A stretch of 64,000 nucleotides of DNA from Jiella sonneratiae (GCF_017353515.1 NZ_JAFMPY010000017.1:85857-149856); one strand, 5' to 3'; positions 26,731-35,570 are shown, counted from the first letter of the stretch. Program-made: numbers and translations. Notes: generated by a model not told the origin, from the letters alone.

Positions 26731-28140
26731 ATGGCTGAAGCGCAGCATGTCTTGGACGCGCCCTCCCCGGAACCGCGGAGCGGCATCTACGACGCGGACG
26801 GCTATCTCGCCGAAGACTTCCTCGAACCGGTCGCCGCGGCGATCGAAGCCGAGGACGCGGCGTTCCTGCGCGAGACGGTCGGGCCGCTGCACGAATCCGA
26901 GCTCGGCGACCTGCTGCGCAATCTCGACGAGGACGAGCGCCAGGCGCTCGTCCGCCTCATGGGCGAGGAGTTCGACTACACCGCCCTCACCGAGGTCGAC
27001 GAGGCGATCCGCCTGTCGATCGTCGAGGCGATGCCGAACGAGCAGGTGGCCGAGGCGCTGCGCGAGCTCGATTCGGACGATGCGGTCTACATCCTGGAGG
27101 ATCTGCCCGAGGACGACCGCAAGGAGATCCTCGCCAAGCTGCCGTTCCGCGAGCGGCTCCGGCTGCGGCGCTCCCTGGAATATCCCGAGGAATCGGCCGG
27201 CCGGCGCATGCAGACGGAATTCGTCGCCGTGCCGCCCTACTGGACCGTCGGCCAGACCATCGACTACATGCGCGACGAGGAGGACCTGCCGGAATCCTTC
27301 GCCCAGATCTTCGTCGTCGATCCGACCTTCAAGCTCCTGGGCGCCGTCGATCTCGACCGCATCCTGCGCACCCGCCGTCCCGCCAAGATCGAAGAGATCA
27401 TGCACGAGACGCGCCACGCCATCCCGGCCGAGACCGACCAGGAGGAAGCGGCGCAGATCATCGAGCAGTACGACCTCCTCTCGGCCGCCGTCGTCGACGA
27501 GAACGAGCGCCTCGTCGGCGTCCTGACCATCGACGACGTCATCGACATCGTCCAGCAGGAGGCGGAGGAGGACATCCGCCGGCTCGGCGGCGTCGGCGAC
27601 GAGGAGATCTCCGATACCGTCGTCACGGCGGCGCGCTCGCGCTTCCTCTGGCTTTTCGTCAACCTGGCGACCGCGATCCTCGCCTCGCTGGTCATCGGCC
27701 TCTTCGACGCGACGATCCAGCAGATGGTCGCGCTCGCCGTGCTGATGCCGATCGTCGCCTCGATGGGCGGCAATGCCGGCACCCAGACGATGACGGTGGC
27801 GGTGCGTGCGCTCGCCTCGCGCGAGCTCGACATCTACAACGCCGCGCGCATCGTCCGCAGGGAGGTAATGATCGGCTTCCTCAACGGCGCGCTCTTCGCG
27901 CTCGTCATGGGCATCGTCGCCTCGCTGTGGTTCGAGGATGCGGCGCTCGGGCAGGTGATCGCCATCGCGATGATGGTGAACATGATCGCGGCGGCGCTGG
28001 CCGGCATCCTGATTCCGCTCGTCCTCGATCATTTCGGCGCCGATCCGGCGATCGCGTCGGGGACCTTCGTCACCACCGTCACCGACGTCGTCGGCTTCTT
28101 CGCCTTCCTCGGCCTCGCGACCTGGTGGTTTTCGGGGTGA
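26731..28140 (+). CDS. mgtE: Magnesium transporter MgtE
   Basis: A 469-residue Mg2+ channel/transporter. A cytosolic N-domain of acidic helical repeats (about 40-165) contains YILEDLPEDDRKEILAKL. Next are paired CBS domains (about 170-295), then five membrane helices (about 315-465) including the pore signature VLMPIVASMGGNAGTQTMTV. The N and CBS domains close the channel when cytosolic Mg2+ is high. A strong GGAGG ribosome site precedes the ATG. Mg supply could matter to the Mg-chelatase encoded in this window, but that is only a thought. Confidence 0.95.
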   Translation: MAEAQHVLDAPSPEPRSGIYDADGYLAEDFLEPVAAAIEAEDAAFLRETVGPLHESELGDLLRNLDEDERQALVRLMGEEFDYTALTEVDEAIRLSIVEAMPNEQVAEALRELDSDDAVYILEDLPEDDRKEILAKLPFRERLRLRRSLEYPEESAGRRMQTEFVAVPPYWTVGQTIDYMRDEEDLPESFAQIFVVDPTFKLLGAVDLDRILRTRRPAKIEEIMHETRHAIPAETDQEEAAQIIEQYDLLSAAVVDENERLVGVLTIDDVIDIVQQEAEEDIRRLGGVGDEEISDTVVTAARSRFLWLFVNLATAILASLVIGLFDATIQQMVALAVLMPIVASMGGNAGTQTMTVAVRALASRELDIYNAARIVRREVMIGFLNGALFALVMGIVASLWFEDAALGQVIAIAMMVNMIAAALAGILIPLVLDHFGADPAIASGTFVTTVTDVVGFFAFLGLATWWFSG

Positions 28141-28244
28141 CGGATCGCTGCGGCGCCCTGTCCCCGGGATTGGATCACGTCGAGAATGAGGTCCGCCGCC
28201 CGTCCGTGGCGCAGCCGTCTTTGCCTCGGCGCTGACGCCTCGCG

Positions 28245-28919
28245 TCAGCGTGACGCGACGTGTGTCTCGTAGAAGCGGAGGTCGTCCTGCATGAGCGATC
28301 TCGCCCATTCGAGGGTGCGGCTGTCGGCCATGAGTTCCGCCTTCCGTTCGTCATATCCCTCCATTCTCGACGCGGTGACGTTCTTTTCATGCTTCAGCGT
28401 CGGATCGAGCCCCAACGCCTCGATCGAGCCGACCCAATCGGAAGACAGTTCGCGATGATCGAGGATCAGATCGAACCAATTCATGTCGACGTCGCGGAAG
28501 TAGAACTGCGTGTAGAGCGACCGAACCTTGTCGCGCATGACGAACTGCCGGAACGTCTCGCCGAGCGGGCCGAGGACGGGATCGCGCGACAGCCGGTAGA
28601 AGTAATGCGAGATCGCCCGATCGAGCGGATCACGCAGCACCATGGCGCGCAGGCAGTGCGTCATCCGCTCGTATTTCTTCGGCCAGAAGTGGCCGACCAC
28701 GGCCGACATACCGGTGAGGTCGGGATGGCCTTCGGCTTCGATGGACCGCAGGTAGCCTTCGGGGTCGAGGTTCACCGGCGACGCCGGATGAGCGGGACGT
28801 TCGCCGTAGTCGGAATAGACCCTGTCGGCGCCGAACGTCTCGAGGATCGCTGCCCGGACCGAGGTCCCGCCTGTCTTGGGAACGTGCAGGAAGATCAGTT
28901 TCAGTTCGTCGAAGAGCAT
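28245..28919 (-). CDS. Sulfotransferase family 2-like protein
   Basis: About 224 residues. The PAPS 5'-phosphosulfate loop is FLHVPKTGGTSVR near the N-terminus and the 3'-phosphate motif is VLRDPLDRAISHYFY around residue 100. These identify a cytosolic sulfotransferase fold that moves sulfate from PAPS to a carbohydrate or lipid-type acceptor. An ATG at 28919 is used; a GTG 12 bp upstream is possible. It stands alone between mgtE (convergent) and a MerR gene (divergent), so the acceptor is unknown. The solitary placement and slightly lower GC hint at acquired cargo. Confidence 0.82.
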   Translation of the reverse strand: MLFDELKLIFLHVPKTGGTSVRAAILETFGADRVYSDYGERPAHPASPVNLDPEGYLRSIEAEGHPDLTGMSAVVGHFWPKKYERMTHCLRAMVLRDPLDRAISHYFYRLSRDPVLGPLGETFRQFVMRDKVRSLYTQFYFRDVDMNWFDLILDHRELSSDWVGSIEALGLDPTLKHEKNVTASRMEGYDERKAELMADSRTLEWARSLMQDDLRFYETHVASR

Positions 28920-29015
28920 TGGGCAGGACACTGTAAAGAGGATGCAAACGGCGATGGTGCGGCTCGAGGACCATAGGTGCTTCGGCGGCAGTCGTCCAAG
29001 TCCGGTATTGCGAAA

Positions 29016-29060
29016 GCATGATCGCGAAAATTTAGAACCGGCTTTCGCAAAGGATCATGC
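29016..29060. repeat. Rhizobiales intergenic palindrome GCATGATC...GATCATGC
   Basis: Perfect 8-bp ends (29016-29023 and 29053-29060) enclose GCGAAAA...CTTTCGC-like inner arms with a short AT-rich centre, resembling intergenic mosaic palindromes common in Hyphomicrobiales. It lies in the roughly 350-bp space between the divergent sulfotransferase and MerR genes. The rest of that space holds only the regulator site at 29224. Confidence 0.6.
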
Positions 29061-29223
29061 GCGCGGCGGAAGAGAGAGCAGGTCGATGAGCGAAGCTCAT
29101 CCCATCCCGCTCAAGACGGCCCGAAATGGTGGTGGATGGTGTCGGGAAAGACGCTCGCTCTTCCGCGGCGCCCTATGCAGGCCGTCACCGCACATCGTCA
29201 GGATGCACTGCAAAATTTGACTT

Positions 29224-29231
29224 TTACGTAA
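29224..29231. promoter_or_regulatory. TTACGTAA palindrome, candidate MerR-family operator
   Basis: TTACGTAA lies 47 bp upstream of the MerR gene start, just after TTGACT, a -35-like box. LiuR-type MerR regulators of branched-chain amino acid catabolism recognise ACGT-centred palindromes, so autoregulation is plausible. The match is short, hence the modest confidence. Confidence 0.4.
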
Positions 29232-29277
29232 GCCGTGGCGCAAGCATGGTGCGGGGCACGAGGGCGGCCGGGGAGCC

Positions 29278-29679
29278 ATGCGGGAACATTACACGATCAC
29301 CGAGCTGACGCGCGAATTCGGCATCTCGACCCGGACCATCCGGTTCTACGAGGACGAGGGCCTCATCCACCCCATCCGCCGCGGACGCACGCGGCTGTTC
29401 CGGCCGTCCGACCGGCAGCTCCTGAAGAACATCCTGCGCGGCAAGCGGCTCGGCTTCGCGATCTCCGAGATCCGCGACATCATCCAGATGTATCGCGAGC
29501 CGCCGGGCGAGGCCGGCCAGCTGCGGGCGATCCTGCGCAAGGTCTCCGCCCGGCGCGACGAGCTGGCGCAGAAGCGGCGCGACATCGACGACATGCTCGG
29601 CGAACTCGAGGCCGCCGAGGAGGCCTGCCTGACGCGCATGGCCGAGCTCGGCGTCGGCCAGACCTCGCGGTCCGGCTGA
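29278..29679 (+). CDS. MerR-family transcriptional regulator, LiuR-like
   Basis: 133 residues: an N-terminal winged helix (YTITELTREFGISTRTIRFYEDEGLIHPIRRGRTRLF), then a dimerising coiled coil (about 80-122). It lacks the C-terminal metal-binding cysteine pattern of metal sensors; the single late Cys (EEACL) is isolated. The sequence style matches MerR proteins linked to acyl-CoA dehydrogenase and branched-chain degradation genes in alphaproteobacteria, but no such targets are in the window. It is convergent with the DUF1624 gene. Confidence 0.82.
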   Translation: MREHYTITELTREFGISTRTIRFYEDEGLIHPIRRGRTRLFRPSDRQLLKNILRGKRLGFAISEIRDIIQMYREPPGEAGQLRAILRKVSARRDELAQKRRDIDDMLGELEAAEEACLTRMAELGVGQTSRSG

Positions 29680-29697
29680 GGCTTCGCGGAAAGGTCG

Positions 29698-30696
29698 TCA
29701 GCGGCCGGCCGGATCGTTGGTCTGCGGCGCGGCCGGCGGCTCGGCCGTCTCGAAGCTGCAGGCCGTGGTGATCTGGCGGATGCGGGTCATCTCGTCGGGG
29801 CCGGCGTCGTTCTGCAGCAGGACGTCGAACAGATCCTCCTCCTTGAGCCGGCGTTCCGCACAGCCGCAATAGGCCGTGCAGAAGGCGGCGTCCTGGCTGG
29901 CGAGGCAGGCGTTCCGGCAGTCGCGGCCGAAGATCGCCTCGCGGTCCGGCGGGGCGACGAGGGTGAAGAGGGCGACGAGCCCGAACAGCAGCGGCTGGTG
30001 CAGGAGATAGATGATCAACGCGTGGCGGCCGGCGACGCCCAGCGGGGCAAGGCGCCGCAGGCGCGGATTGAGCTCGCGCATCGCGGCCACGAGATCGCGG
30101 CCTGTGGCGATGCGGCCGGCGGCGATGCCGATCAGCACCGCGCCGAAGAACGGAAAGATCGGCACGAGGTCGTTCGACAGCGGCATCTTGTCGCTGAACC
30201 AGCCGATCCAGGCGAGCCAGCGGCTGTCGAAGCCGGGTAGCGAGACGAAGCTCGGCGCCGCGACGACGAGGATGCCGCAGGCCGCCGTGACGAAGGCCGG
30301 CAAGCGCAGGAAGGCGAGGCCGAGAAGGCTCGCCAGCGCGATGTGATGCAGGATGCCGAAGAAGACGAAGCTGTTCGGCGTCGCAAACAGCGTCGCGACC
30401 GTGACGGCGAGGGCGCCGGCGACGATCTGGCCGAGGCGCAGGAGGAACTTGCGCCAGCGGATCGTCCTGCCATGGGCGAGCACCAGCGAAAAGCCGACGA
30501 GGAACAGAAAGCTCGAAGCGATGCAGCGGGCGAAGATGCGCCAGCCGCCGTGCCCGGTCAGCCCCTCCTCGACATAGGAGAAGTGCTCGAGGTCCCAGGT
30601 GAAGTGGAAGATCGCCATCGCCACGATGGCGACCGCCCGCGCCACGTCGACGACCTCGATGCGGCCGCCGGCCGACGGATTGCTGCTGTCTGACAC
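29698..30696 (-). CDS. DUF1624 / heparan-alpha-glucosaminide N-acetyltransferase-like membrane protein
   Basis: A 332-residue polytopic protein with about eight membrane helices (residues 15-275). The N-terminal RIEVVDVARAVAIVAMAIFHFTWDLE is the family signature, including the catalytic-type His in IFHF. The last 70 residues form a soluble, Cys-rich tail (CRNACLASQDAAFC, YCGCAERR). The start GTG at 30696 has a GAGGGGG ribosome site. Such proteins are thought to acetylate sugars across the membrane using acetyl-CoA; the bacterial role is unknown. Confidence 0.8.
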   Translation of the reverse strand: MSDSSNPSAGGRIEVVDVARAVAIVAMAIFHFTWDLEHFSYVEEGLTGHGGWRIFARCIASSFLFLVGFSLVLAHGRTIRWRKFLLRLGQIVAGALAVTVATLFATPNSFVFFGILHHIALASLLGLAFLRLPAFVTAACGILVVAAPSFVSLPGFDSRWLAWIGWFSDKMPLSNDLVPIFPFFGAVLIGIAAGRIATGRDLVAAMRELNPRLRRLAPLGVAGRHALIIYLLHQPLLFGLVALFTLVAPPDREAIFGRDCRNACLASQDAAFCTAYCGCAERRLKEEDLFDVLLQNDAGPDEMTRIRQITTACSFETAEPPAAPQTNDPAGR

Positions 30697-30950
30697 TTCG
30701 CACCCCCTCGATGTGCCGCAGCCTCTACAGGCTTCACCGGAATCGCGAAAGCGCCCGGGTGGCGAAGCCCGGCGCGCCGCCGGTCCGTGCGGGCCGAACG
30801 GCGAGGGCCCAACGTCGTCGGTCGGCCGGCGTGGGGCGGGGACGCCGGCGCCGCCGGTGGAACGGGATCGGCCTTGCCTATTTCCCTCAGGGTATCGGGC
30901 AACGATCACGCCCTCGACGGCGTTCGTACAGCGACTTGAAAGGGACCGTC

Positions 30951-31781
30951 ATGAAAATCATCGAAGCCGGCGCGGCGAGGATTCCGGCGATCGGGCTCGG
31001 CACCTACACGCTTGAGGGCGAAACCTGCATCGACATGGTGCAGCGCGCCATCGACGCCGGCTACCGCCATCTCGACACGGCGCGCATGTACGGCAACGAG
31101 CGCGAGGTGGGGGAGGGGCTGCGGCGCAGCGGCATTTCCCGCGACGAGGTCTTCGTCACCACCAAGATCTGGTGGACCGACATCGCCGAGGCGGAACTTG
31201 CGGCCGCGGCCCGCCAGAGCATCGAGCGGATCGGCATCGGGGCGGTCGACCTCCTCCTCATCCACTGGCCCAATCCCGACGTTGCCCTCGAGGAATCGAT
31301 CGACGCGCTGTGCCGGACGGTCGACGACGGGCTGGCGCGGCATGTCGGCGTCGCCAACTTTCCCTCCACCCTGCTCGACGAGGCGGCGGCCATGGCTTCG
31401 CATCCGCTGGTCTGCAACCAGGTCGAATATCATCCTTTCCTCAGCCAGGATCAGGTGCTGGCCGCCTGCCGCCGCCACGACATGGGGCTCGTCGCCTATT
31501 CGCCGATCGGGCGCGGCGGCGAGGTGCTGAACCATCCGGTCATCCGCGGCGCGGCTGAGCGCCACGGCAAGACGCCAGCGCAGATCGTGCTGCGCTGGGA
31601 GATCGAGCAGGACGGCGTCGGGGCGATCCCCAGGACCTCGAGGCCCGAACGGCTTGCCGAGAACCTTGAGATCTTCGACTTCGAGCTCTATGAGGACGAG
31701 CGCGCGGCGATCTCGGCCCTGACGCGGCGCAACGAGCGGCTCGTCGACCCGTCCTTCGCGCCGAACTGGGATCGCGCCTGA
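30951..31781 (+). CDS. Aldo/keto reductase (2,5-didehydrogluconate reductase type)
   Basis: A 276-residue NADPH-dependent TIM-barrel reductase. The catalytic tetrad is visible as Asp and Tyr in HLDTARMYGNE, Lys in VTTKIWW and His in LLIHWPNP. The cofactor end is GAIPRTSRPERLAENLEIF. It is close to the DkgB/YafB group that reduces methylglyoxal and other aldehydes. A single base is shared with the mscS start (TGATG), so the two are coupled. Confidence 0.9.
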   Translation: MKIIEAGAARIPAIGLGTYTLEGETCIDMVQRAIDAGYRHLDTARMYGNEREVGEGLRRSGISRDEVFVTTKIWWTDIAEAELAAAARQSIERIGIGAVDLLLIHWPNPDVALEESIDALCRTVDDGLARHVGVANFPSTLLDEAAAMASHPLVCNQVEYHPFLSQDQVLAACRRHDMGLVAYSPIGRGGEVLNHPVIRGAAERHGKTPAQIVLRWEIEQDGVGAIPRTSRPERLAENLEIFDFELYEDERAAISALTRRNERLVDPSFAPNWDRA

Positions 31782-33181
31782 TGGACGAGGGCACGCTGCG
31801 GCGTGCGGCGGCCCAGGCGTCCGACTTCGCCGATTCGACGCTGCAGTTCTTCTATCAGCCCTCCACCCTCGCGCAGATCGCCGCCATCGCGGTCTGCGCC
31901 ATCGTCGCCTTCGCGCTCGACCGGCTGACCCGCGGGGCGATCGAGGCGCGCGCCCGCCGGATCCGCGCGGCTCCGAGCCTGTTGCGGATCGTCGTCGCGC
32001 TGCGCCGGCGCATGAAGCTCGTCTATTTCGTCTTCGGCCTGTGGCTGCTGACGCTCGCCGACACCGCCGCCGGCGGACCGCGATCCTCGATCATCTCGGT
32101 CGTCTTCAATCTTTCGCTCGCCTTTCTGGTCATCTCCGTCGCCTCGCGGATCGTGCGCAACCGGCTGGCGGCGCGCATCATCGGCATCGGCGCCTGGGTG
32201 GTGGCGGCACTGTCGATCCTCGACCTCACCCAGCCGGTCTCGCAAGCGCTCGACGCCGCCGCCGTCGACATCGGCGGCTCGCGCATCTCGGTGCTGCTCG
32301 TCGTCAAGGCCGTCGTCGTCCTGATCCTGACCCTCTGGCTCGCCTCGGTGGTCGGCAATTTCTTCGACACCCGCATCAAGCGCAGCGAGGAATTGACGCC
32401 GGCGCTCAGGGTGCTGATCGGCAAGCTGCTGCGCGTCGGGCTGATCCTCGTTGCCTGCATCGTCGCGCTCGCCCTCGTCGGCGTCGACCTGACGGCGCTG
32501 ACCGTCCTGTCCGGCGCGCTCGGCGTCGGCCTCGGCTTCGGCCTGCAGAAGGTCGTGTCGAACTTCATTTCCGGAATCATCATCCTGACCGACCGCTCGA
32601 TCAAGCCCGGCGACACCATCTCGCTCGGCGAGACCTTCGGCTGGATCCGCGAGCTGCGCGCCCGTTTCGTCTCGGTGATTACCCGCGACGGCAAGGAATA
32701 TCTGATCCCCAACGAGGACTTCATCACCAACCAGGTGATCAACTGGTCCTTCTCCAACGACCTCGTCAGGATCGACGTCACCTTCGGCGTCTCCTACGAT
32801 TCCGATCCGCATGAGGTGATCCGCATCGCCAAGGAGGCGGCCAACACGGTCGGCCGCGTCGTTTCCGACAAGCCGGTGGTCTGCTGGCTGACCGGCTTCG
32901 GCGATTCGTCCCTGGACTTCGTCCTCAGATTCTGGATCCGCGATCCGCCGGCGGGCCTGACCAACGTCAAGGGCGAGGTGCTGCTGGCGCTCTGGGACGC
33001 CTTCAAGGCGAACGGCATCGGCATTCCGTTCCCGCATCGCGAGATCCTGATGCGCACCCCGGTCACCCTGGCCGAGGGGGGCATGATGGCAGCTGCCGCG
33101 GACGGCCCGGCGGAAGAGAGCGTCGAGGCGAAGAAGGCGCGGCGCCAGGCGACCGACGCGGTCGCCGGAAAGACCGACTGA
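31781..33181 (+). CDS. MscS-family mechanosensitive channel
   Basis: A 466-residue inner-membrane channel. Predicted membrane helices lie at about 22-45, 85-115, 125-150, 165-190 and 220-255. The pore-lining helix plus start of the beta domain is TVLSGALGVGLGFGLQKVVSNFISG, and the beta-domain signature is LTDRSIKPGDTISLG. The C-terminal alpha/beta vestibule ends in a basic tail (about 430-466). It releases osmolytes on hypo-osmotic shock. It is translationally coupled to the aldo/keto reductase upstream. Confidence 0.92.
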   Translation: MDEGTLRRAAAQASDFADSTLQFFYQPSTLAQIAAIAVCAIVAFALDRLTRGAIEARARRIRAAPSLLRIVVALRRRMKLVYFVFGLWLLTLADTAAGGPRSSIISVVFNLSLAFLVISVASRIVRNRLAARIIGIGAWVVAALSILDLTQPVSQALDAAAVDIGGSRISVLLVVKAVVVLILTLWLASVVGNFFDTRIKRSEELTPALRVLIGKLLRVGLILVACIVALALVGVDLTALTVLSGALGVGLGFGLQKVVSNFISGIIILTDRSIKPGDTISLGETFGWIRELRARFVSVITRDGKEYLIPNEDFITNQVINWSFSNDLVRIDVTFGVSYDSDPHEVIRIAKEAANTVGRVVSDKPVVCWLTGFGDSSLDFVLRFWIRDPPAGLTNVKGEVLLALWDAFKANGIGIPFPHREILMRTPVTLAEGGMMAAAADGPAEESVEAKKARRQATDAVAGKTD

Positions 33182-33315
33182 CCGAAGGTCGGAGTATCGT
33201 CAGACTGCGGCGATCGACGGACCGGAAGGCGTCCGGCGCGACGCGCGCCGGTTGCTGCATCGGCCGGCCTGCTCCGTTATGCTCGGGCGCCCATCCCTCC
33301 ACGGAGCGCTCCGCC

Positions 33316-34107
33316 CTGTTCTTCTATGTCGCCAAGATCGGCTGGTTCCTCGTCCAGCCGCTCGCCTTCATCTTCGTCCTCGCCATTCTCGGGCTCGCTT
33401 TGTCGTGGTTCGGCCGCAGGCGCTCCGGAACCGGTCTTGTCCTCTTGGCCCTCGCGCTCCTTGCGATCTGCAGCTTCAGCCCGCTCGGCCTCGTCATGAC
33501 CGCGGCGCTCGAGAACCGCTTCCCAAGGCCGGCGATTCCCGAAAAGATCGCCGGCATCGTCGTCCTCGGCGGCTCCTTCGACACGCGCATCGCCCGCACC
33601 CGCGGCGGCTTCGAGTTCAACGAGGCGGCGGACCGGGTGACGGAGGCGCTGATTCTGGCGCGCCGCCATCCCGAGGCGAAGGTGATCTTCTCCGGCGGCG
33701 ACGCCTCGATCCTCGCCGAGGACGTGCCCGAGACGATCTCGGCAAAGGAGTTCTTCACCGGCGCCGGCCTCGACCCCTCGCGCCTCGTCCTCGACGGCAA
33801 GGCGCGCGACACCTTCGAAAACGCGCTCTATGCCAAGCGGCTGGCCGATCCGAAGCCCGGCGAGACCTGGCTCCTCGTCACCTCGGCGTTCCACATGCCG
33901 CGGGCCGTCGGCTGCTTCCGCAAGGCGGGATTTCCCGTCCTGCCCTATCCGGTGGACTACCGGACGCCCGGGGGGGGGGAGGTCTTCCGGCCCTCCAACG
34001 CCACCGTCCGCAACCTCGAAAAGGTCCACTTCGCGGTCAGGGAATATCTCGGCCTTCTCGCCTACCGGCTGCAGGGGCGGACCGACGCGCTGTTTCCCGG
34101 CCCGTGA
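33316..34107 (+). CDS. YdcF/ElyC-type DUF218 membrane protein, probably with a CTG start
   Basis: The DUF218 domain (GIVVLGGSFDTRIARTRGG, VIFSGGDAS, SKDTFENAL-like RDTFENALYA, LLVTSAFHMPRA) is clear. The family has two N-terminal membrane helices; the first (FFYVAKIGWFLVQPLAFIF) lies upstream of the first standard start, a TTG at 33400. In that frame no ATG, GTG or TTG exists between the helix and the preceding gene. A CTG at 33316 has GGAG 9 nt upstream and would give the expected 263 residues. A start at 33400 would lose helix 1. The family acts on envelope metabolism (ElyC affects undecaprenyl-P use). Confidence 0.8.
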   Translation: MFFYVAKIGWFLVQPLAFIFVLAILGLALSWFGRRRSGTGLVLLALALLAICSFSPLGLVMTAALENRFPRPAIPEKIAGIVVLGGSFDTRIARTRGGFEFNEAADRVTEALILARRHPEAKVIFSGGDASILAEDVPETISAKEFFTGAGLDPSRLVLDGKARDTFENALYAKRLADPKPGETWLLVTSAFHMPRAVGCFRKAGFPVLPYPVDYRTPGGGEVFRPSNATVRNLEKVHFAVREYLGLLAYRLQGRTDALFPGP

Positions 34108-34131
34108 CCGGCGGGCGGCCGCCCGCCATAC

Positions 34132-34815
34132 TCAGTCCCTCAGCGTCCGCAGCGCCGGCGAGCGGAACTGGCGGTTGACGAGAATCAAGACGACGAAGAC
34201 GGTCGAGGCGATCAGCACGAAGGGGCCGAGCAGCCAGCCGAGATAGGCGACGGCGAAGAAGATCGCCCTGAGGCCGGAATTGAAGTGGCCGCCGGCGAGC
34301 CGGTTGAGGACGACGGCCTTTTCGACCGCCCGTTCCGCCGCGGCCGGATCGGCCTCGACGTCGGCGCGCATCGGGACGGCGCCGATCACGATCGAACAGT
34401 AGTTGAACAGCCGGTAGGACCAGCCGAACTTGAAGAAGGCGTAGCAGAAGATCACGATCAGGCCGAACAGCTTGAGTTCGACCAGCGACTTGTCGAGACC
34501 GCCGGAAAACGGCAGGTCGGCGGCGATGGCCGAGATCCGCGCCGCGGCTCCGAGCAGCGCGAAGCAGCCGCCGATCGCGAAGATGCAGGCCGAGGCGAAG
34601 AACGCCGTTCCCTGCTGCAGGCCGGCCATGATCGCCGTGTCGATCATCCGGAAGTCGCGCGAGAACATCGTCCGCATCCAGGCGGCGCGCTCGACGTCCA
34701 TCGCCCCGGAAAGACCCGTTCCCGTTGCGGCGCAACGGTCGACGACGCGGTTGTAGATCATCCATGTCGCCAGAAAGAGCAACAGGGCGACGGTGTCGGC
34801 GGCATCGAGGGTCAT
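34132..34815 (-). CDS. DUF599 family membrane protein
   Basis: A 227-residue protein with four main hydrophobic segments (about 8-22, 65-92, 112-132, 190-215). The DUF599-type motif RDFRMIDTAIMAGLQQGTAFFASA and FFKFGWSYRLFNYCSIVIG are visible. The family is widespread in proteobacteria and has no known function. It converges on the YdcF-like gene; a copy of the dispersed element lies just upstream of its start. Confidence 0.85.
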   Translation of the reverse strand: MTLDAADTVALLLFLATWMIYNRVVDRCAATGTGLSGAMDVERAAWMRTMFSRDFRMIDTAIMAGLQQGTAFFASACIFAIGGCFALLGAAARISAIAADLPFSGGLDKSLVELKLFGLIVIFCYAFFKFGWSYRLFNYCSIVIGAVPMRADVEADPAAAERAVEKAVVLNRLAGGHFNSGLRAIFFAVAYLGWLLGPFVLIASTVFVVLILVNRQFRSPALRTLRD

Positions 34816-34849
34816 CGGCTTCGACCTTGGACGCGCAAAGACGCCGCTC

Positions 34850-35012
34850 GTGGATTGAAATTGACGTCTGAGCCCCGATCGGGTGAGGCGCCGTATCGAA
34901 TGTCAAATGCGAAAAATCCACCAGAACCGCAAATTTGGCGAGCGGTATTTCGAAACCGGCATCCGCTCTGTGGTTTCCACGAGGTGGTACCGAATGTCGG
35001 GATCGGACCATT
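34850..35012 (-). repeat. Dispersed double-hairpin element, copy 2 (inverted, diverged)
   Basis: Read on the minus strand, this segment aligns along its whole length with the element at 5357-5523. Shared blocks include TGGTCCGAT, GGTACC, TGGATTTTTCG, ATTTGACATTCGATACG and CGCCTCAC. Hairpin B is still recognisable (TGGATT...AATCCA, TTGAC...GTCAA), while hairpin A has lost most pairing. It lies 35 bp upstream of the DUF599 start. Confidence 0.85.
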
Positions 35013-35172
35013 GGCCGGCGCACCGGAGCGCTCCTTCACTTCCCGTTAGGTCAGCTCGTGCAAGCTTCCGGGTCAAGATCGACGCAAGGCAGCCATGCAA
35101 GATCGGAAGGGAAAATTTGATGCGGGGCCCGCTTGTGGGCGTCCGTGTTAAGCGATAATTAACGCGCGGGTC

Positions 35173-35195
35173 AGCGGTCAGGGGGAGTGACCGCT
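35173..35195. promoter_or_regulatory. Perfect inverted repeat upstream of a 41-codon ORF
   Basis: AGCGGTCA and TGACCGCT are perfect 8-bp arms around a 7-nt purine loop, 35 bp before the small ORF at 35231. A -10-like GATAAT sits at 35154-35159. It may be an operator or a 5'-UTR hairpin. The rest of the space from the repeat (35013-35172) holds nothing recognisable. Confidence 0.45.
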
Positions 35196-35230
35196 TGCCC
35201 GGAATCTGGGGTTCAGGACAGTTTCTGATC

Positions 35231-35356
35231 ATGGATGACAGCGTGCGCAAGTCGTGCTGGGGCGTGACCGTTTGGACGGTTGCGATCTTCTCGGCGTTTA
35301 TGATGCTCGGCTTTCTTTTCTCGAATGCCGAGACCCTGGCGGTGGCGGCGAACTGA
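35231..35356 (+). CDS. Putative 41-residue single-pass membrane protein
   Basis: MDDSVRKSCWGVTVWTVAIF starts a short protein with one hydrophobic helix (residues about 10-31) and a short C-terminus. It has an AGGA ribosome-site candidate 10 nt upstream and a neat inverted repeat in its leader. I do not recognise a family. Support is moderate because the ORF is so short; in its favour are the charged-then-hydrophobic design and the regulatory-looking leader. Confidence 0.42.
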   Translation: MDDSVRKSCWGVTVWTVAIFSAFMMLGFLFSNAETLAVAAN

Positions 35357-35570
35357 TCGCGACGGGCGATCGGCGCGAGCCAGTGACCGGGTGGGCAGAT
35401 CCCTCGCGATGACGGGATCGCCCTGACATGTTTCCTTCGAATGCCTCTGGCAGCGGACGCGGTGACCGATCGGTCGCCGGACGGCCGGCGTCGGTCGAAG
35501 ACCGGGGATTGCCGGCCGGGCGGGCCTTGCCGCGCTTGGCTGCGGCCGCCGGCTTTGGCAGACTCGGGAT

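Noticed and set aside
33252..34178. Alternative plus-strand frame across the YdcF-like gene, suggesting a frameshift
   Set aside because: Its translation is Arg/Pro-rich and domain-free; the DUF218 frame is continuous, and a CTG start explains the missing N-terminus without a frameshift.
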